Positions 32,788-41,304 of a stretch of 64,000 nucleotides of DNA are shown one piece after another; within the stretch, counting starts at the first letter, position 1, and each line of letters starts with the position of its first letter. The stretch lies in contig NZ_JAODTZ010000023.1 in the NCBI RefSeq assembly GCF_025399795.1, positions 62,001 to 126,000 on the forward strand, in the 5' to 3' direction. Under the pieces are notes generated by a model that worked only from the letters and a program-made list of their open reading frames with translations, ran no database searches and had not been told where the DNA came from. The DNA is from Streptomyces rhizosphaerihabitans. Its GTDB lineage: Bacteria; Actinomycetota; Actinomycetes; Streptomycetales; Streptomycetaceae. The position numbers and the translations under genes were made by a program.

Positions 32788-33942
32788 TCACGCGGTGTGC
32801 AGCGTGAGCCCGTAGCGGTTCAGGATCTCGTTCACGGGCTGGTACCAGGTCTCGCCTCCGCTGGTGCAGTTGCCCCAGCCGCCGGAGGTGACGCCCTGCG
32901 CCTGGTCACCACTGATGAACGAGCCACCGGAGTCGCCGGGTTCGGCGCAGACGCTCGTCTTGGTCATCTGGTGCACCGCGCCCTGGCTGTAGTTGACGGT
33001 CTCGTTCTTCGCGAGCACGTTGCCGCAGTGCCAGTGCGACGTCGACCCCGAGCGGCAGATCGACGCTCCGACGGGGGCCTCGCCCGAGCCTCGGACGAGC
33101 TGGTCCGAGACGGTTCCCCAGCCGAGGACGACGGGGACGGTCCACCAGCCGCTGCCCACGTTGACCCAGGCGTAGTCGTTGTCCGGGAACGAGGAGCCCT
33201 GGAAGTTGCCGATGTAGCTGTGATCCCAGCCGCTGACGCCGGCGCCCGGCTGCGCGCAGTGTCCCGCGGTGACGAAACCGCCGTACACCGAGAAGCCTAT
33301 GGAGCAGCGGACGTTGCCCGTGTAGTAGGGGTCTCCGCCCACCGTGCCGGCGGCGAACGTCCTCGGTGCCTTGTCGGTCTGGCGCACGGTGACGGGACCG
33401 GATGTGCGGGCACGGGCGACGAAAGCCTGGACATCGTTGTCATGCTTGTGGGCTGAGACCACGTTGATGACGACCGAGCTCGCCTTGGGGTCGACGTGCC
33501 AACTGGCCACACCGGCCGGTGCGTCGAGTGCGTCGATGCGTGCCATCGTGGTGTCGAGCTGTCGCTGGCTGTGTTCGACGAGGGTGACCCGGGCGCCGGT
33601 CGCCTCCACGGCCTCGCGTGAGGCGGCCTTGGTGAGGGCCACGACGAGCCGACCGCTCTTGGCGTCGAACCAGGAGCCCCCGTACGAGGTGCCGGCCGCG
33701 CGCCGGGCGGTGCGCTCGACACCGCGTGCCGTTGTCTCGTCGGCGAGCCTGGCGGTCGCCTGCTGCTTGGTGAGTCCGAGGTCCTGCTGCATGGCCGAGA
33801 TCAGTGCGGAGGAGGCGGGTGCCCGTGACGCTGCGGCGGTGAGGGGGGCTTCGCCGGCCGCGGCCTGGGTGAGTCCGAGCGCCGCGGTGCTCACGAGCAG
33901 GCCGGCGGACAGGGTGATGCGCAGAACTGTGGTGCGTCTCAA
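32788..33942 (-). CDS. Secreted S1-family serine protease (streptogrisin/alpha-lytic type)
   Basis: 384-aa secreted zymogen. Signal peptide about 1-29, then an alpha-lytic-type propeptide (about 40-195; LISAMQQDLGLTKQQATARL; GSWFDAKSGRLVVALTKA). The mature chymotrypsin-like domain holds His in GGFVTAGHCAQ, Asp in DNDYAWVNVG and Ser in CAEPGDSGGSFISGD. The TTG start at 33942 has AAAGG about 9 nt upstream. A 12-bp palindrome GAGAGCGCTCTC lies 53 bp upstream; the same palindrome precedes the GH16 glucanase, hinting at co-regulation. Function: extracellular protein degradation. Confidence 0.92.
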   Translation of the reverse strand: MRRTTVLRITLSAGLLVSTAALGLTQAAAGEAPLTAAASRAPASSALISAMQQDLGLTKQQATARLADETTARGVERTARRAAGTSYGGSWFDAKSGRLVVALTKAASREAVEATGARVTLVEHSQRQLDTTMARIDALDAPAGVASWHVDPKASSVVINVVSAHKHDNDVQAFVARARTSGPVTVRQTDKAPRTFAAGTVGGDPYYTGNVRCSIGFSVYGGFVTAGHCAQPGAGVSGWDHSYIGNFQGSSFPDNDYAWVNVGSGWWTVPVVLGWGTVSDQLVRGSGEAPVGASICRSGSTSHWHCGNVLAKNETVNYSQGAVHQMTKTSVCAEPGDSGGSFISGDQAQGVTSGGWGNCTSGGETWYQPVNEILNRYGLTLHTA

Positions 33943-33994
33943 GGGAGTTGCCTTTCGTCGATCCGATGGTCGGTGAGTGGGGCGAAGGGCAGGA

Positions 33995-34006
33995 GAGAGC
34001 GCTCTC
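33995..34006. promoter_or_regulatory. GAGAGCGCTCTC palindrome before the protease gene
   Basis: Perfect 12-bp palindrome with a central CG, in the style of LacI-family operators. An identical site lies at 39818-39829 before the GH16 gene, both within GGCAGGAGA context. Confidence 0.65.
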
Positions 34007-34139
34007 AGAGTTGCGTGAACGAGGGTAGTGGGTGGTCGTGACTAGGTCCATACCAATGCGCCGGCCGCTCGGACGGTCTGCTTCCGGGGGTGCGAAGGGT
34101 TTCTCGGATCGTGGTCGGCGGCACGGAGGCTCTTCTGCG

Positions 34140-34199
34140 GTGGACGTGGACGTGGACGTGGACGTGGGCGTGGGTGTGGGTGTGGGTGTGGAGGTGGGA
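34140..34199. repeat. Hexanucleotide array GTGGAC/GTGGGT, about 10 units
   Basis: Four GTGGAC units followed by GTGGGC, three GTGGGT, GTGGAG and GTGGGA. It lies in the 33943-34466 gap, apart from any credible gene, and is a slippage-prone microsatellite. Nothing else in the gap is recognised except the palindrome at 33995. Confidence 0.85.
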
Positions 34200-34466
34200 C
34201 GGCGTGCCGGAAGTCCCCTGCCGGTCCGCTGTCATATGTCCGCGTCGGCGAACCCTGGGTCGACTTTTGGTGTCACATTCAGTCAACGTCCGGTGGCACT
34301 CCGACCGGTTCTCCGCGATCTTGAGGCCGAGGGTGAACAGCGTCTGATCACTGTCGTGTTGGCAGTAGGCTCAACCTGCTGCGGCGCCCCGATGATCACT
34401 CCTGCTCGGTAGGGCATTGACCCGTGGCGATCGACGAGATCCCAACGGCGTGAGGATGAAGCACAA

Positions 34467-35639
34467 GTGCTGATAGCGGGGCGGTATCGGCTGCACACCA
34501 CTCTCGGGCGGGGCGCCATGGGGGAGGTGTGGCGGGCCTACGACGAGATGATCGGCCGGTCCGTGGCCGTCAAACTGCTTCTCTCCCAGGACGCCGACCC
34601 GACCGCCGCGGCCAGGTTCCGTCTGGAGGCCCAGACCGCGGGCCTGCTCAACCATCCGCATGTGGTGGGCGTCCTGGACTTCGGGTCGTACGAGAACCGG
34701 CTCTTCCTCGTGATGGAGCTGGTCGAGGGCGACAGTCTCGCCCGTGTCCTCGCCAGTGCCGGGACGCTTCCCGCCGAGCGCGTCGCGCGGATCGCGGCAC
34801 AGGCCGCCGCGGGGCTCGCCGCCGCTCATCAACAAGGCATCGTGCACCGGGACATCAAGCCGGGAAATCTGCTCCTGGACGCCGAAGGGAACGTCAAGAT
34901 CGGCGACTTCGGGATCGCCCGCTTCCTCGACGATCCCGCGGGCGGCCTGACCGCGACCGGACAGATCGTCGGCACCAGTCTGTACCTGGCTCCCGAGCGT
35001 GCCCTGGGCAAGACCGCCGGGCCGCCGTCCGACATGTACTCCCTCGGCTGCGTCCTGTACCAGCTCCTCACCGGCCGACCGCCGTTCCAGGCCGGCAGCC
35101 CCGTGGCGGTCCTCCATCACCACCTCGACACCGCCCCCACCCCGCCCCGGGAACTCGGTGCCGACCTGCCGCCCGCCTTCGAGAACTACCTGCTCGGCCT
35201 TCTCGCCAAGCAGCCCGATGGCCGGCCCACCGCACTTCAGGCAGCCGCCTGGTACGGCACGGGCGCCTGGCAGGGGCGTCCCGAGCCGCTCCCGGCCGCG
35301 ATGCCGGAGCCGGGGCGCCACCGGCAGGACCGACAGGACACAAGGGCCACCGGTCCCGCGACCACGTACGCCCTGCCGTCGGTGGCGAGGGACACCGCGG
35401 GCGGCCACCGGTCGCGCCGACGCCGGCGCCCGGGGGTCGGTGAGCTCCTCGCCGACCGGCGAAGAGCCGTGGGCGCGGCCGCCGGAGCGGTGGTCTTCCT
35501 TCTGGCGGTGCTCGTGGGCGTGGCGTGGTTCTCGCCCGACAGCAGTTCCGCGCAGACCCCGCAGCCCGGCTCGACCGGCGCGGTGAGCACGTCCTCACCC
35601 GCGGCCTCGGAGCCGGGGGCGTCTCCCGCACGGTCGTGA
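34467..35639 (+). CDS. PknB-type membrane serine/threonine protein kinase
   Basis: 390-aa receptor-like Ser/Thr kinase. The kinase domain (about 8-265) shows the glycine loop LGRGAMGEVW, Lys in SVAVKLLLS, HRDIKPGN, DFGIARFLDD, and the APE-like LYLAPERAL. A basic, Pro-rich juxtamembrane stretch (about 270-325) precedes a single helix (GAAAGAVVFLLAVLVGVAWF, about 333-352) and a short extracellular Ser/Pro tail with no PASTA or other sensor domain. GAGGATGAAG precedes GTG 34467. A TPR protein follows about 340 bp later; functional linkage is only suggested. Confidence 0.92.
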   Translation: MLIAGRYRLHTTLGRGAMGEVWRAYDEMIGRSVAVKLLLSQDADPTAAARFRLEAQTAGLLNHPHVVGVLDFGSYENRLFLVMELVEGDSLARVLASAGTLPAERVARIAAQAAAGLAAAHQQGIVHRDIKPGNLLLDAEGNVKIGDFGIARFLDDPAGGLTATGQIVGTSLYLAPERALGKTAGPPSDMYSLGCVLYQLLTGRPPFQAGSPVAVLHHHLDTAPTPPRELGADLPPAFENYLLGLLAKQPDGRPTALQAAAWYGTGAWQGRPEPLPAAMPEPGRHRQDRQDTRATGPATTYALPSVARDTAGGHRSRRRRRPGVGELLADRRRAVGAAAGAVVFLLAVLVGVAWFSPDSSSAQTPQPGSTGAVSTSSPAASEPGASPARS

Positions 35640-35767
35640 CCGGCCACGCGGAGGCCGAGGCCGGCGGCGATGCGCCGATGCCCGGCCGGGGAGCGTGCGG
35701 GCGTGGACATGGCACACCCATGCGGAGCCACGCGGGTGTGATCCGAGGTGCTGCCCCGGATATCCCC

Positions 35768-35836
35768 GCCGGAAGCCGGAAGCCGGAAGCCGGAAGCCGG
35801 AAGCCGGAAGCCGGAAGCCGGAAGCCGGAAGCCGGA
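35768..35836. repeat. Heptanucleotide array (GCCGGAA), 9.9 units
   Basis: Nine perfect GCCGGAA units plus GCCGGA, between the kinase gene and the TPR gene. A 7-bp period cycles through all three frames, so it is not under coding constraint; it is likely polymorphic by slippage. It sits 140 bp before the TPR gene start. Confidence 0.95.
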
Positions 35837-35976
35837 TGGATGAACACGGCGGCCCCCTGGTCGCAGCGGCAATCGGGCTCCACAGCAGGCGAGTTGAGGT
35901 GACGTCGGCGTCCGTCCGGGCAACCAGGACGGACACTCGGACGTCCTCTGGTCGAGGATTCCCGAGGGAGGCGCTG

Positions 35977-37731
35977 ATGGGGCTGGTGCGTACATTGCTG
36001 CCGCTGTCGCGGGAGGCGGCCCGGCTGAGTCCGCGTCCAGGGCGGCAGTGGCACGGCGCCGCCCTGATGCGCTGCCTCACCCCCGGCTGGGTGCTGTTGC
36101 GGCCCGCGTCGCCGCAACGCCGGGTCGCCTGGGCCGAGGAGGCGGTGGCCGTGTACCGGGCGCTGGTCGAGACGGAGGAGCCCAGCCCGCGACACCGGGA
36201 CCTCCTGGCCCGCAGTCTGGTCCAGCACGCCTCCGCGTTGCTGCTCGTCGGCCGCTGTGAAGAGTCCTGCACGGCGATGGACGCGTCACTGGCCGTACCG
36301 GGCGCGCGGTGGTCGCCGGCGCGGCGGACGCACCTGCTGCATCTTCGGGCGCAGGCGCAGTTCGACCTGGGGCGTCGGGACGACGCACTGGTCTCGGCGG
36401 GGGAGTGCGTGTCCGCCTACCGCAGTCTTCTCCCCACCCGCCGGGATCGTGCCCTCGGCGGTCTCCCGGGCGCGTTGCGCACGTACGCGCTGGTGTCGGC
36501 CGCCCTGGATCGCACGGAGGAGTCCGTGGCCGCCTACGAGGAGTGCGCCGGGCTGCTGCGGACCATGTCGGTGCGGGAACTGGGGCGCGTGGCGCTGTTG
36601 CGGGTGCGCGTACTGAGTGAACTGACCAACCGATTGCGGGCATTGGGCCGGTACGAGGAAGCGCTGTCCGTCGGCCTGGAGGCGCGGGACGCCACCGACC
36701 CGATCACCCTGTGGGCCTCGCGCGGCACCGTACGGCCTGTGCGTGTACGGCTTCTCGTGGACCTGGCCCGTTGCCTGGAGGCCACCGGAGACCTGCCCGC
36801 GGCCCGGACGAGCGCCGAGAAAGCCGTCGATGAGGCCCGGACCCTGACCGGCAGGGACCGGAGGGCGGGGGAGTCGCTGCTGATCACGGCGCTCGACTGC
36901 CTTGCCGACCAGCTCGGCGCACTTGGCGAACCAGGAGCGGAGTCGATCGCGCGGCGAGAGACGGTGGACGTGTCCGACGCCCTCGTCGCCGAGCGGCCGG
37001 ATGTCTACGATCCACTCCTCGCTACTTGCCTGGAGCGGCTGGCCGACTGCCACAAGGCGGCCGGTGACGTTCGGGCGGCGGTGTGGGCGAGCGAGCGCGA
37101 AGTGGCCGTACGCCGACGCGCGGCGAACCTCGACCCCGCTGGTCACGAACCGCAACTCGCCGCTGCTCTATCGGACTTGAGCTCGATCCGGCAGGACGAC
37201 GGAGACCTCGACCGCGCGATCGGGGACGCCCGGGAGGCGGTCGCCCTCACCCGCCGCCTGGCCGAGTCCGACTGGTCGGCCCATCATTCCCTGACGGCCC
37301 GCCGTCTGCGTGTGCTCGGCCGCGCGCTGCGCTGCAACGGCGACCACGAGGCGGCTGTCGCCTGCTACGCGGAGTCGGAGAGCATCCTTGGCGACGAGTC
37401 GGCGGGTCCCGGCAGGGACCGGCACGCCGCCGACCTGGCCGTCACCCGGTCCGGCCTCGCCCTCGCGCTCGAAGCGGCGGCCCGCGCCCACCTGGCCGAC
37501 GGCCGTACCGACGAAGCGGTCACCGCCCTGTGCTCTCTGCTGGCGCTCACCCGCCGCACCGACCGGACGGGCGTCCACGTCCGCTGTCTCCGCGCCTTCG
37601 CCCTTGCCCGCGCGGAACACCGGGACACGGTCGTATCTGCCTGGACGCGAGCGACCGGTGAGGACTTCCCGACGTTCGTGTACCGCTGGTCCGGAACCGG
37701 GAGCAAGGACCGCCTGCCGGACGGGAACTGA
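35977..37731 (+). CDS. TPR-repeat protein
   Basis: 584-aa all-helical cytosolic protein made of tetratricopeptide-like units, for example RVAWAEEAVAVYRALVE, ALDRTEESVAAYEECAGLLR, RLRALGRYEEALSVGLEAR, GDVRAAVWASEREVAVRR, DGDLDRAIGDAREAVALTRR and NGDHEAAVACYAESESILG. No catalytic or DNA-binding domain is present. Similar TPR arrays form the C-terminal part of Streptomyces SARP/NB-ARC regulators; here the array stands alone, so it is a scaffold or an adaptor. ATG 35977 has GGGAGG 6 nt upstream. The frame is open upstream through the heptamer array but that part is not credible. Confidence 0.85.
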   Translation: MGLVRTLLPLSREAARLSPRPGRQWHGAALMRCLTPGWVLLRPASPQRRVAWAEEAVAVYRALVETEEPSPRHRDLLARSLVQHASALLLVGRCEESCTAMDASLAVPGARWSPARRTHLLHLRAQAQFDLGRRDDALVSAGECVSAYRSLLPTRRDRALGGLPGALRTYALVSAALDRTEESVAAYEECAGLLRTMSVRELGRVALLRVRVLSELTNRLRALGRYEEALSVGLEARDATDPITLWASRGTVRPVRVRLLVDLARCLEATGDLPAARTSAEKAVDEARTLTGRDRRAGESLLITALDCLADQLGALGEPGAESIARRETVDVSDALVAERPDVYDPLLATCLERLADCHKAAGDVRAAVWASEREVAVRRRAANLDPAGHEPQLAAALSDLSSIRQDDGDLDRAIGDAREAVALTRRLAESDWSAHHSLTARRLRVLGRALRCNGDHEAAVACYAESESILGDESAGPGRDRHAADLAVTRSGLALALEAAARAHLADGRTDEAVTALCSLLALTRRTDRTGVHVRCLRAFALARAEHRDTVVSAWTRATGEDFPTFVYRWSGTGSKDRLPDGN

Positions 37732-37779
37732 ACTCCGGCGGCGATCGGGCGGATCCATCCCTTGATCTTCGCAGGGAAT

Positions 37780-37797
37780 CCCGGCCTTCGGGCCGGG
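37780..37797. repeat. IS left-end hairpin
   Basis: CCCGGCC (37780-37786), TTCG loop, GGCCGGG (37791-37797): a perfect 7-bp stem with a stable tetraloop next to TTGAT, as expected for the TnpA-recognised left subterminal hairpin. Confidence 0.75.
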
Positions 37798-37862
37798 CGG
37801 GAATGCGGTCCTTGGCCCGCAGGCGCGAAGCGCCGGAGTTCGCTGCGTCTGGGGGGTGGGGG

Positions 37863-38291
37863 TCAGGCCGGCCGTTTCTGGCTCTCGATGTACTCCTTGA
37901 CGATGCTCAGTGGCGCGCCGCCGCAGGAGCCGGCGAAATACGACGGGGACCAGAACACCGAGCTCGTCCCGGCCGGATCGATCCGGCCGGTGTACTCCGC
38001 GCGCAGGTAGCGGGAGCTGACGCCTTTGAGGCTGTTGACGAGCTTGGACAGGGCGATCTTCGGCGGGTAGTGCACGAGCAGGTGAACGTGATCGCCTTCA
38101 CCGTTGAACTCCCGCAGCTCGGCCTCGAAGGACCGGCACACATCGCGCATGATCTCCTCGCAGCGCCTGAGCATGTCGTCGTTGAAGACCTCCCGCCGGT
38201 ACTTGGTGACGGACATCAAGTGGGCGTGCAGGTGGTCGACGACGTCATTTCCTCGTTTTATATGGGGATCTGGTTTCCAATGTGGTGACAT
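37863..38291 (-). CDS. tnpA: IS200/IS605 Y1 transposase TnpA
   Basis: 142-aa single-strand transposase. The HUH metal motif is GDHVHLLVHYPP and the catalytic tyrosine lies in SIVKEYIESQKRP near the C-terminus. SLKGVSSRYLRAEYTGRI and FWSPSYFAGSCGGAPL are typical. It looks full length. ATG 38291 matches the usual MSPHW start; TTG 38312 is a longer option. The first codons (38240-38290) contain ATA and AAA and are clearly AT-richer than the host genes, a sign of transfer. With intact TnpA the element may still transpose. Confidence 0.92.
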   Translation of the reverse strand: MSPHWKPDPHIKRGNDVVDHLHAHLMSVTKYRREVFNDDMLRRCEEIMRDVCRSFEAELREFNGEGDHVHLLVHYPPKIALSKLVNSLKGVSSRYLRAEYTGRIDPAGTSSVFWSPSYFAGSCGGAPLSIVKEYIESQKRPA

Positions 38292-38338
38292 ACGTTGAGA
38301 CAGTAGGATCAAGCCAACCTGACCGGAGGGTGGGTTGG

Positions 38339-39581
38339 ATGATCCGTGCGTACAAGTTCCTGCTGCGGCCCACCGTCCGGCAGGCGCAGGCGCTGGGCGA
38401 GATGCTGCGGGATCACTGCTCTCTCTACAACGGGGCTTTGCAGGAGCGCCGTGACGCCTGGCGGCACCCGTCGAAGACCAGCGTCCAGTACGGGGTGCAG
38501 TCCGCGCAGCTCAAGGAGATCCGGGCGTTCGACCCGGAGCGTCAGGGCCGCTGGTCCTTCTCCTCGCAGCAGGCCACTCTGCGCCGCCTGGACAAGGCGT
38601 TCGCCGCGTTTTTCCGTCGGGTCAAGTCCGGCGACACCCCGGGTTACCCGCGTTTTCGCGGGGTGAGCTGGTTCGACACGGTGGAGTTCCCGAAGGACGG
38701 GGACGGCTGCCGCTGGGACTCCACCCCGCACGACCCGGTCACCCGGGTCCGCCTCCAGGGTGTCGGCCATGTGAAGGTCAACCAGCACCGCCCGGTGGCC
38801 GGCCACGTCAAGACGGTCTCGGTCAAGCGCGAGGGCCGCAAGTGGTTCGTGATGCTCACCGCCGAACAGGACCAGCCAAAGCCGCTGCCCGCGACCGGCA
38901 GCGTGGTCGGGATCGACCTGGGCATCGCGAACTTCCTCGCCGACTCGGGTGGCGCCTTCGTGCCCAACCCGCGCCACGGCCGCCGTGCGGCCGCCAGGCT
39001 CCAGGCCGCGCAGCAGGCCCTGTCCCGGTTCCCGCGCTGCAAGGCCAGGGACCGCACCGGCAACCACCGGCGCGCGGTGGAGAAGGTCGCCCACCTGCAC
39101 GGCAAGGTCCGCCGCCAACGGCTCGACCACGCGCACAAGACCGCGCTCGGCCTGGTCCGCGCGCACGATGTCATCGCGCACGAAGACCTCAAGATCCGCA
39201 ACATGAGCAGGGCCCCGGCGCCGAAGCCCGACCCCGGCCGGTCGGGCGTGTTCCTGCCGAACGGGGCTGCGGCGAAGGCCGGGCTGAACCGTTCGATCGC
39301 TGATGCCGGTTGGGGGGTGTTCCTGACGATCCTGCACGCCAAGGCTGAAAGCGCCGGACGGGGAGTGATCGCCGTGGACCCCCGCAACACTCCCCCAGAC
39401 TCCGTCCGGGGGCACCCCCACCCGCACCTGCCCCCACTGCGGGCACACCGCCAAGGAGAACCGGCCCACACAGGAAAAGTTCCACTGCGTCGCCTGCGGA
39501 CATATTGCGCACGCGGACACCGTGGGAGCACTCAACCTTCTACGGGCCGGGCTGGTCCGTCGCGACGCCGACCCGGCATAG
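38339..39581 (+). pseudogene. tnpB: TnpB RNA-guided nuclease gene, frameshifted by a 28-bp insertion
   Basis: Up to about residue 350 this is a normal TnpB: N-terminal MIRAYKFLLRPTVRQAQAL, RuvC-I Asp in VVGIDLGIANFLADSGG and RuvC-II Glu in VIAHEDLKIRNMSRA. After AVDPRN the frame breaks. Removing 28 nt between 39389 and 39422 restores RTCPHCGHTAKENRPTQ, CVACGHIAHADTVGALNLL and a stop at 39579-39581, giving a 404-aa ancestor. As it stands, the Cys4 zinc finger and RuvC-III Asp (HADTVG) are out of frame and translation runs to 39664 with junk. Loss of function is very likely unless the ribosome slips. Confidence 0.88.
39391..39420. repeat. Small palindromic insertion inside tnpB
   Basis: The extra 28 bp form a hairpin with arms CCCCCAGAC (39392-39400) and GTCCGGGGG (39404-39412), one mismatch, and a CACCCCC tail. 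It resembles short palindromic repeats I have often seen in Streptomyces intergenic DNA. The exact edges are ambiguous because C runs flank it. Confidence 0.7.
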
Positions 39582-39588
39582 CGAGAAG

Positions 39589-39608
39589 CCCCGTCCTGAA
39601 GGACGGGG
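39589..39608. repeat. IS right-end hairpin
   Basis: CCCCGTCC (39589-39596), TGAA loop, GGACGGGG (39601-39608), 8 bp after the ancestral tnpB stop. In this family the right end also encodes the 3-prime scaffold of the TnpB guide RNA. The gap 39618-39911 downstream holds only the glucanase operator. Confidence 0.85.
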
Positions 39609-39817
39609 AGGAGTCACGACAGACCGGACGGGTGACATCCCGAAAGCGGAACGCTCCTTCTTAAGTACGGGTTAAACGCGCCTTAAGGAACCATGGGCAC
39701 CGCGTGCTTCCGCAAGTAACCGCAGCTCAGAGTGATTTGGTGTGCTCGGCTGTCAGTTGGCCTCTCAACAACTCGTGCGTAGCATCGGGGCCCACCGGTG
39801 CCGTCCACCGTTGGCAG

Positions 39818-39829
39818 GAGAGCGCTCTC
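39818..39829. promoter_or_regulatory. GAGAGCGCTCTC palindrome before the GH16 glucanase gene
   Basis: Identical to the 12-bp palindrome at 33995-34006, here 83-94 bp upstream of the glucanase start. LacI-like style; no lacI-type gene is in the window. Confidence 0.65.
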
Positions 39830-39911
39830 ATCGATGCTCTCTCATCGCCCGCACAGCGGGCACGGGCCGGAGTACGGGTTCAAACTCCCCACAGACAATG
39901 TGTGTTCAGCC

Positions 39912-41180
39912 ATGGCTGCTCATCGCGCACGTCGATGGTCCCTCGGAGGACTGGCGTTGCTCCTCGCCACGGGCGTCGCCGGTGGCGTCCTCTTCGCCAC
40001 CACGGGTCCCGCCGCGAACCAGGCCCACGCCGCCTCGGTCGTGCAGACCTGGTCCGACGAATTCGACGGGGCCGCCGGAAGCGCGCCGAACTCCGCCAAG
40101 TGGACCTTGGAGACCGGTGGTTCGGGCAACGGCAACCATGAGCTGCAGTACTACACGAACAGCACCGGCAACGCCGCCCTCGACGGGAACGGCCACCTGG
40201 TCGTCACCGCGCGCAAGAACAGCGACAGCGGACTCCAGTGCTGGAACGGAACCTGCCAGTACACATCGGCCCGGCTCAACACCGCGCGGGCCTTCACCCA
40301 GGCCTACGGCCGGTTCGAGGCCCGCATCAAGGTGCCGCGCGGACAGGGGGTCTGGCCCGCCTTCTGGATGCTGGGCGACAACCTGGGCAGCGCGGGCTGG
40401 CCGAACAGCGGCGAGATCGACGTCATGGAGAACGTCGGCAAGGAACCCGGCACGGTGCACGGGACCATCCACGGCCCGGGATACTCCGGCGCCGGCGGCA
40501 TCGGCGCCGCGTACACCCTGCCGGGCGGCAAGGCCTTCGCGGACGACTTCCACGTGTTCGCCGTCGACTGGAGCCCCACCGCCATCACCTGGTCCGTGGA
40601 CGGGCAGACGTACGAGACCCGCACACCGTCCGACGTGAACGGCAACAAGTGGGTCTACGACCACCCGTTCTTCGTCATCCTGAATCTCGCGGTCGGCGGT
40701 GACTGGCCCGGCAGCCCGGATTCCGGCACCTCCTTCCCGCAGACCATGACCGTCGACTATGTGCGGGTCTCGGCCGCGGACACTTCCCAGCCCACCGCCA
40801 GGACCGGAGCCATCAAGGGCATCGGTGGCATGTGCCTCGACGTGGCGGGCGCCTCCAGCGCCGACGGGACACCGGTCCAGCTGCACGGCTGCAACGGGGC
40901 CGACGCCCAGAAGTGGACCGTGGGCAGCGACGGCACTGTACGAGCCCTGGGCAAGTGCCTCGACGTACTCGCCGCCTCCACCGAGAACGGGGCCGCGGTT
41001 CAGCTCTACAGCTGCAACGGTACGAAGGCGCAGCAGTGGACCCTCACCTCCGCCGGTGATCTGACGAACACCGGCGCGGACAAGTGCCTCGACGCCAAGG
41101 ACAGCTCCTCGGCCGACGGCACCCGCCTGCAGATCTGGACCTGCGGCGGAACGGCCAACCAGAAGTGGACGCTCGGCTGA
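39912..41180 (+). CDS. Secreted GH16 beta-1,3-glucanase with ricin-B lectin domain
   Basis: 422-aa secreted endoglucanase. Signal peptide about 1-38 (LALLLATGVAGGVLFATTG). The GH16 jelly roll (about 43-290) has the catalytic motif SGEIDVMENVG with two glutamates, and GVWPAFWMLGDN nearby. After a short TSQPT linker a ricin-type beta-trefoil (about 298-422) has three CLDV/CLDA plus QKW/QQW units, so all three lobes are present. Role: laminarin or fungal-wall glucan hydrolysis. The start codon lacks a clear ribosome site. The operator upstream is shared with the S1 protease; a strong terminator follows. Confidence 0.93.
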   Translation: MAAHRARRWSLGGLALLLATGVAGGVLFATTGPAANQAHAASVVQTWSDEFDGAAGSAPNSAKWTLETGGSGNGNHELQYYTNSTGNAALDGNGHLVVTARKNSDSGLQCWNGTCQYTSARLNTARAFTQAYGRFEARIKVPRGQGVWPAFWMLGDNLGSAGWPNSGEIDVMENVGKEPGTVHGTIHGPGYSGAGGIGAAYTLPGGKAFADDFHVFAVDWSPTAITWSVDGQTYETRTPSDVNGNKWVYDHPFFVILNLAVGGDWPGSPDSGTSFPQTMTVDYVRVSAADTSQPTARTGAIKGIGGMCLDVAGASSADGTPVQLHGCNGADAQKWTVGSDGTVRALGKCLDVLAASTENGAAVQLYSCNGTKAQQWTLTSAGDLTNTGADKCLDAKDSSSADGTRLQIWTCGGTANQKWTLG

Positions 41181-41247
41181 CCGGGCCTCTTCCAGGACGC
41201 CGAGCCCACGGCGATCCGCCTGACCCTGACCCCCTTCCAGGGTCCTG

Positions 41248-41274
41248 GCGCCCTGCCCCTCGCGGGCAGGGCGC
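41248..41274. terminator. Perfect 11-bp terminator hairpin
   Basis: GCGCCCTGCCC (41248-41258) and GGGCAGGGCGC (41264-41274) with a 5-nt loop, between the converging glucanase and mycoredoxin-like genes. Confidence 0.88.
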
Positions 41275-41304
41275 GGAACCGGGCGGCGAGCGCCGGGGAG
41301 AGGG

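Larger units (their letters stand above)
37767..39617. mobile_element. IS200/IS605-family element with divergent tnpA and tnpB
   Basis: About 1.85 kb. The left side has a subterminal hairpin (37780-37797), the Y1 transposase tnpA on the minus strand, tnpB on the plus strand, and a right-end hairpin (39589-39608) followed by GAGTCAC. Such elements have no terminal inverted repeats and move as single strands. The base 5-prime of the left end reads TTGAT (37762-37766), the same pentamer ISDra2 uses as target and TnpB as TAM; that match suggests where the left end lies. The right end is estimated from the hairpin. Confidence 0.88.

Noticed and set aside
34032..34412. A Val/Asp-repeat protein from the hexamer array
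   Set aside because: The frame only exists because of the hexamer; flanks have no coding bias or conserved motif.
35768..35836. Possible CRISPR array
   Set aside because: Units are 7 bp with no spacers and there are no cas genes; it is a simple tandem repeat.
38309..39535. A 408-codon minus-strand frame over tnpB
   Set aside because: Antisense shadow of tnpB; lacks recognisable motifs.
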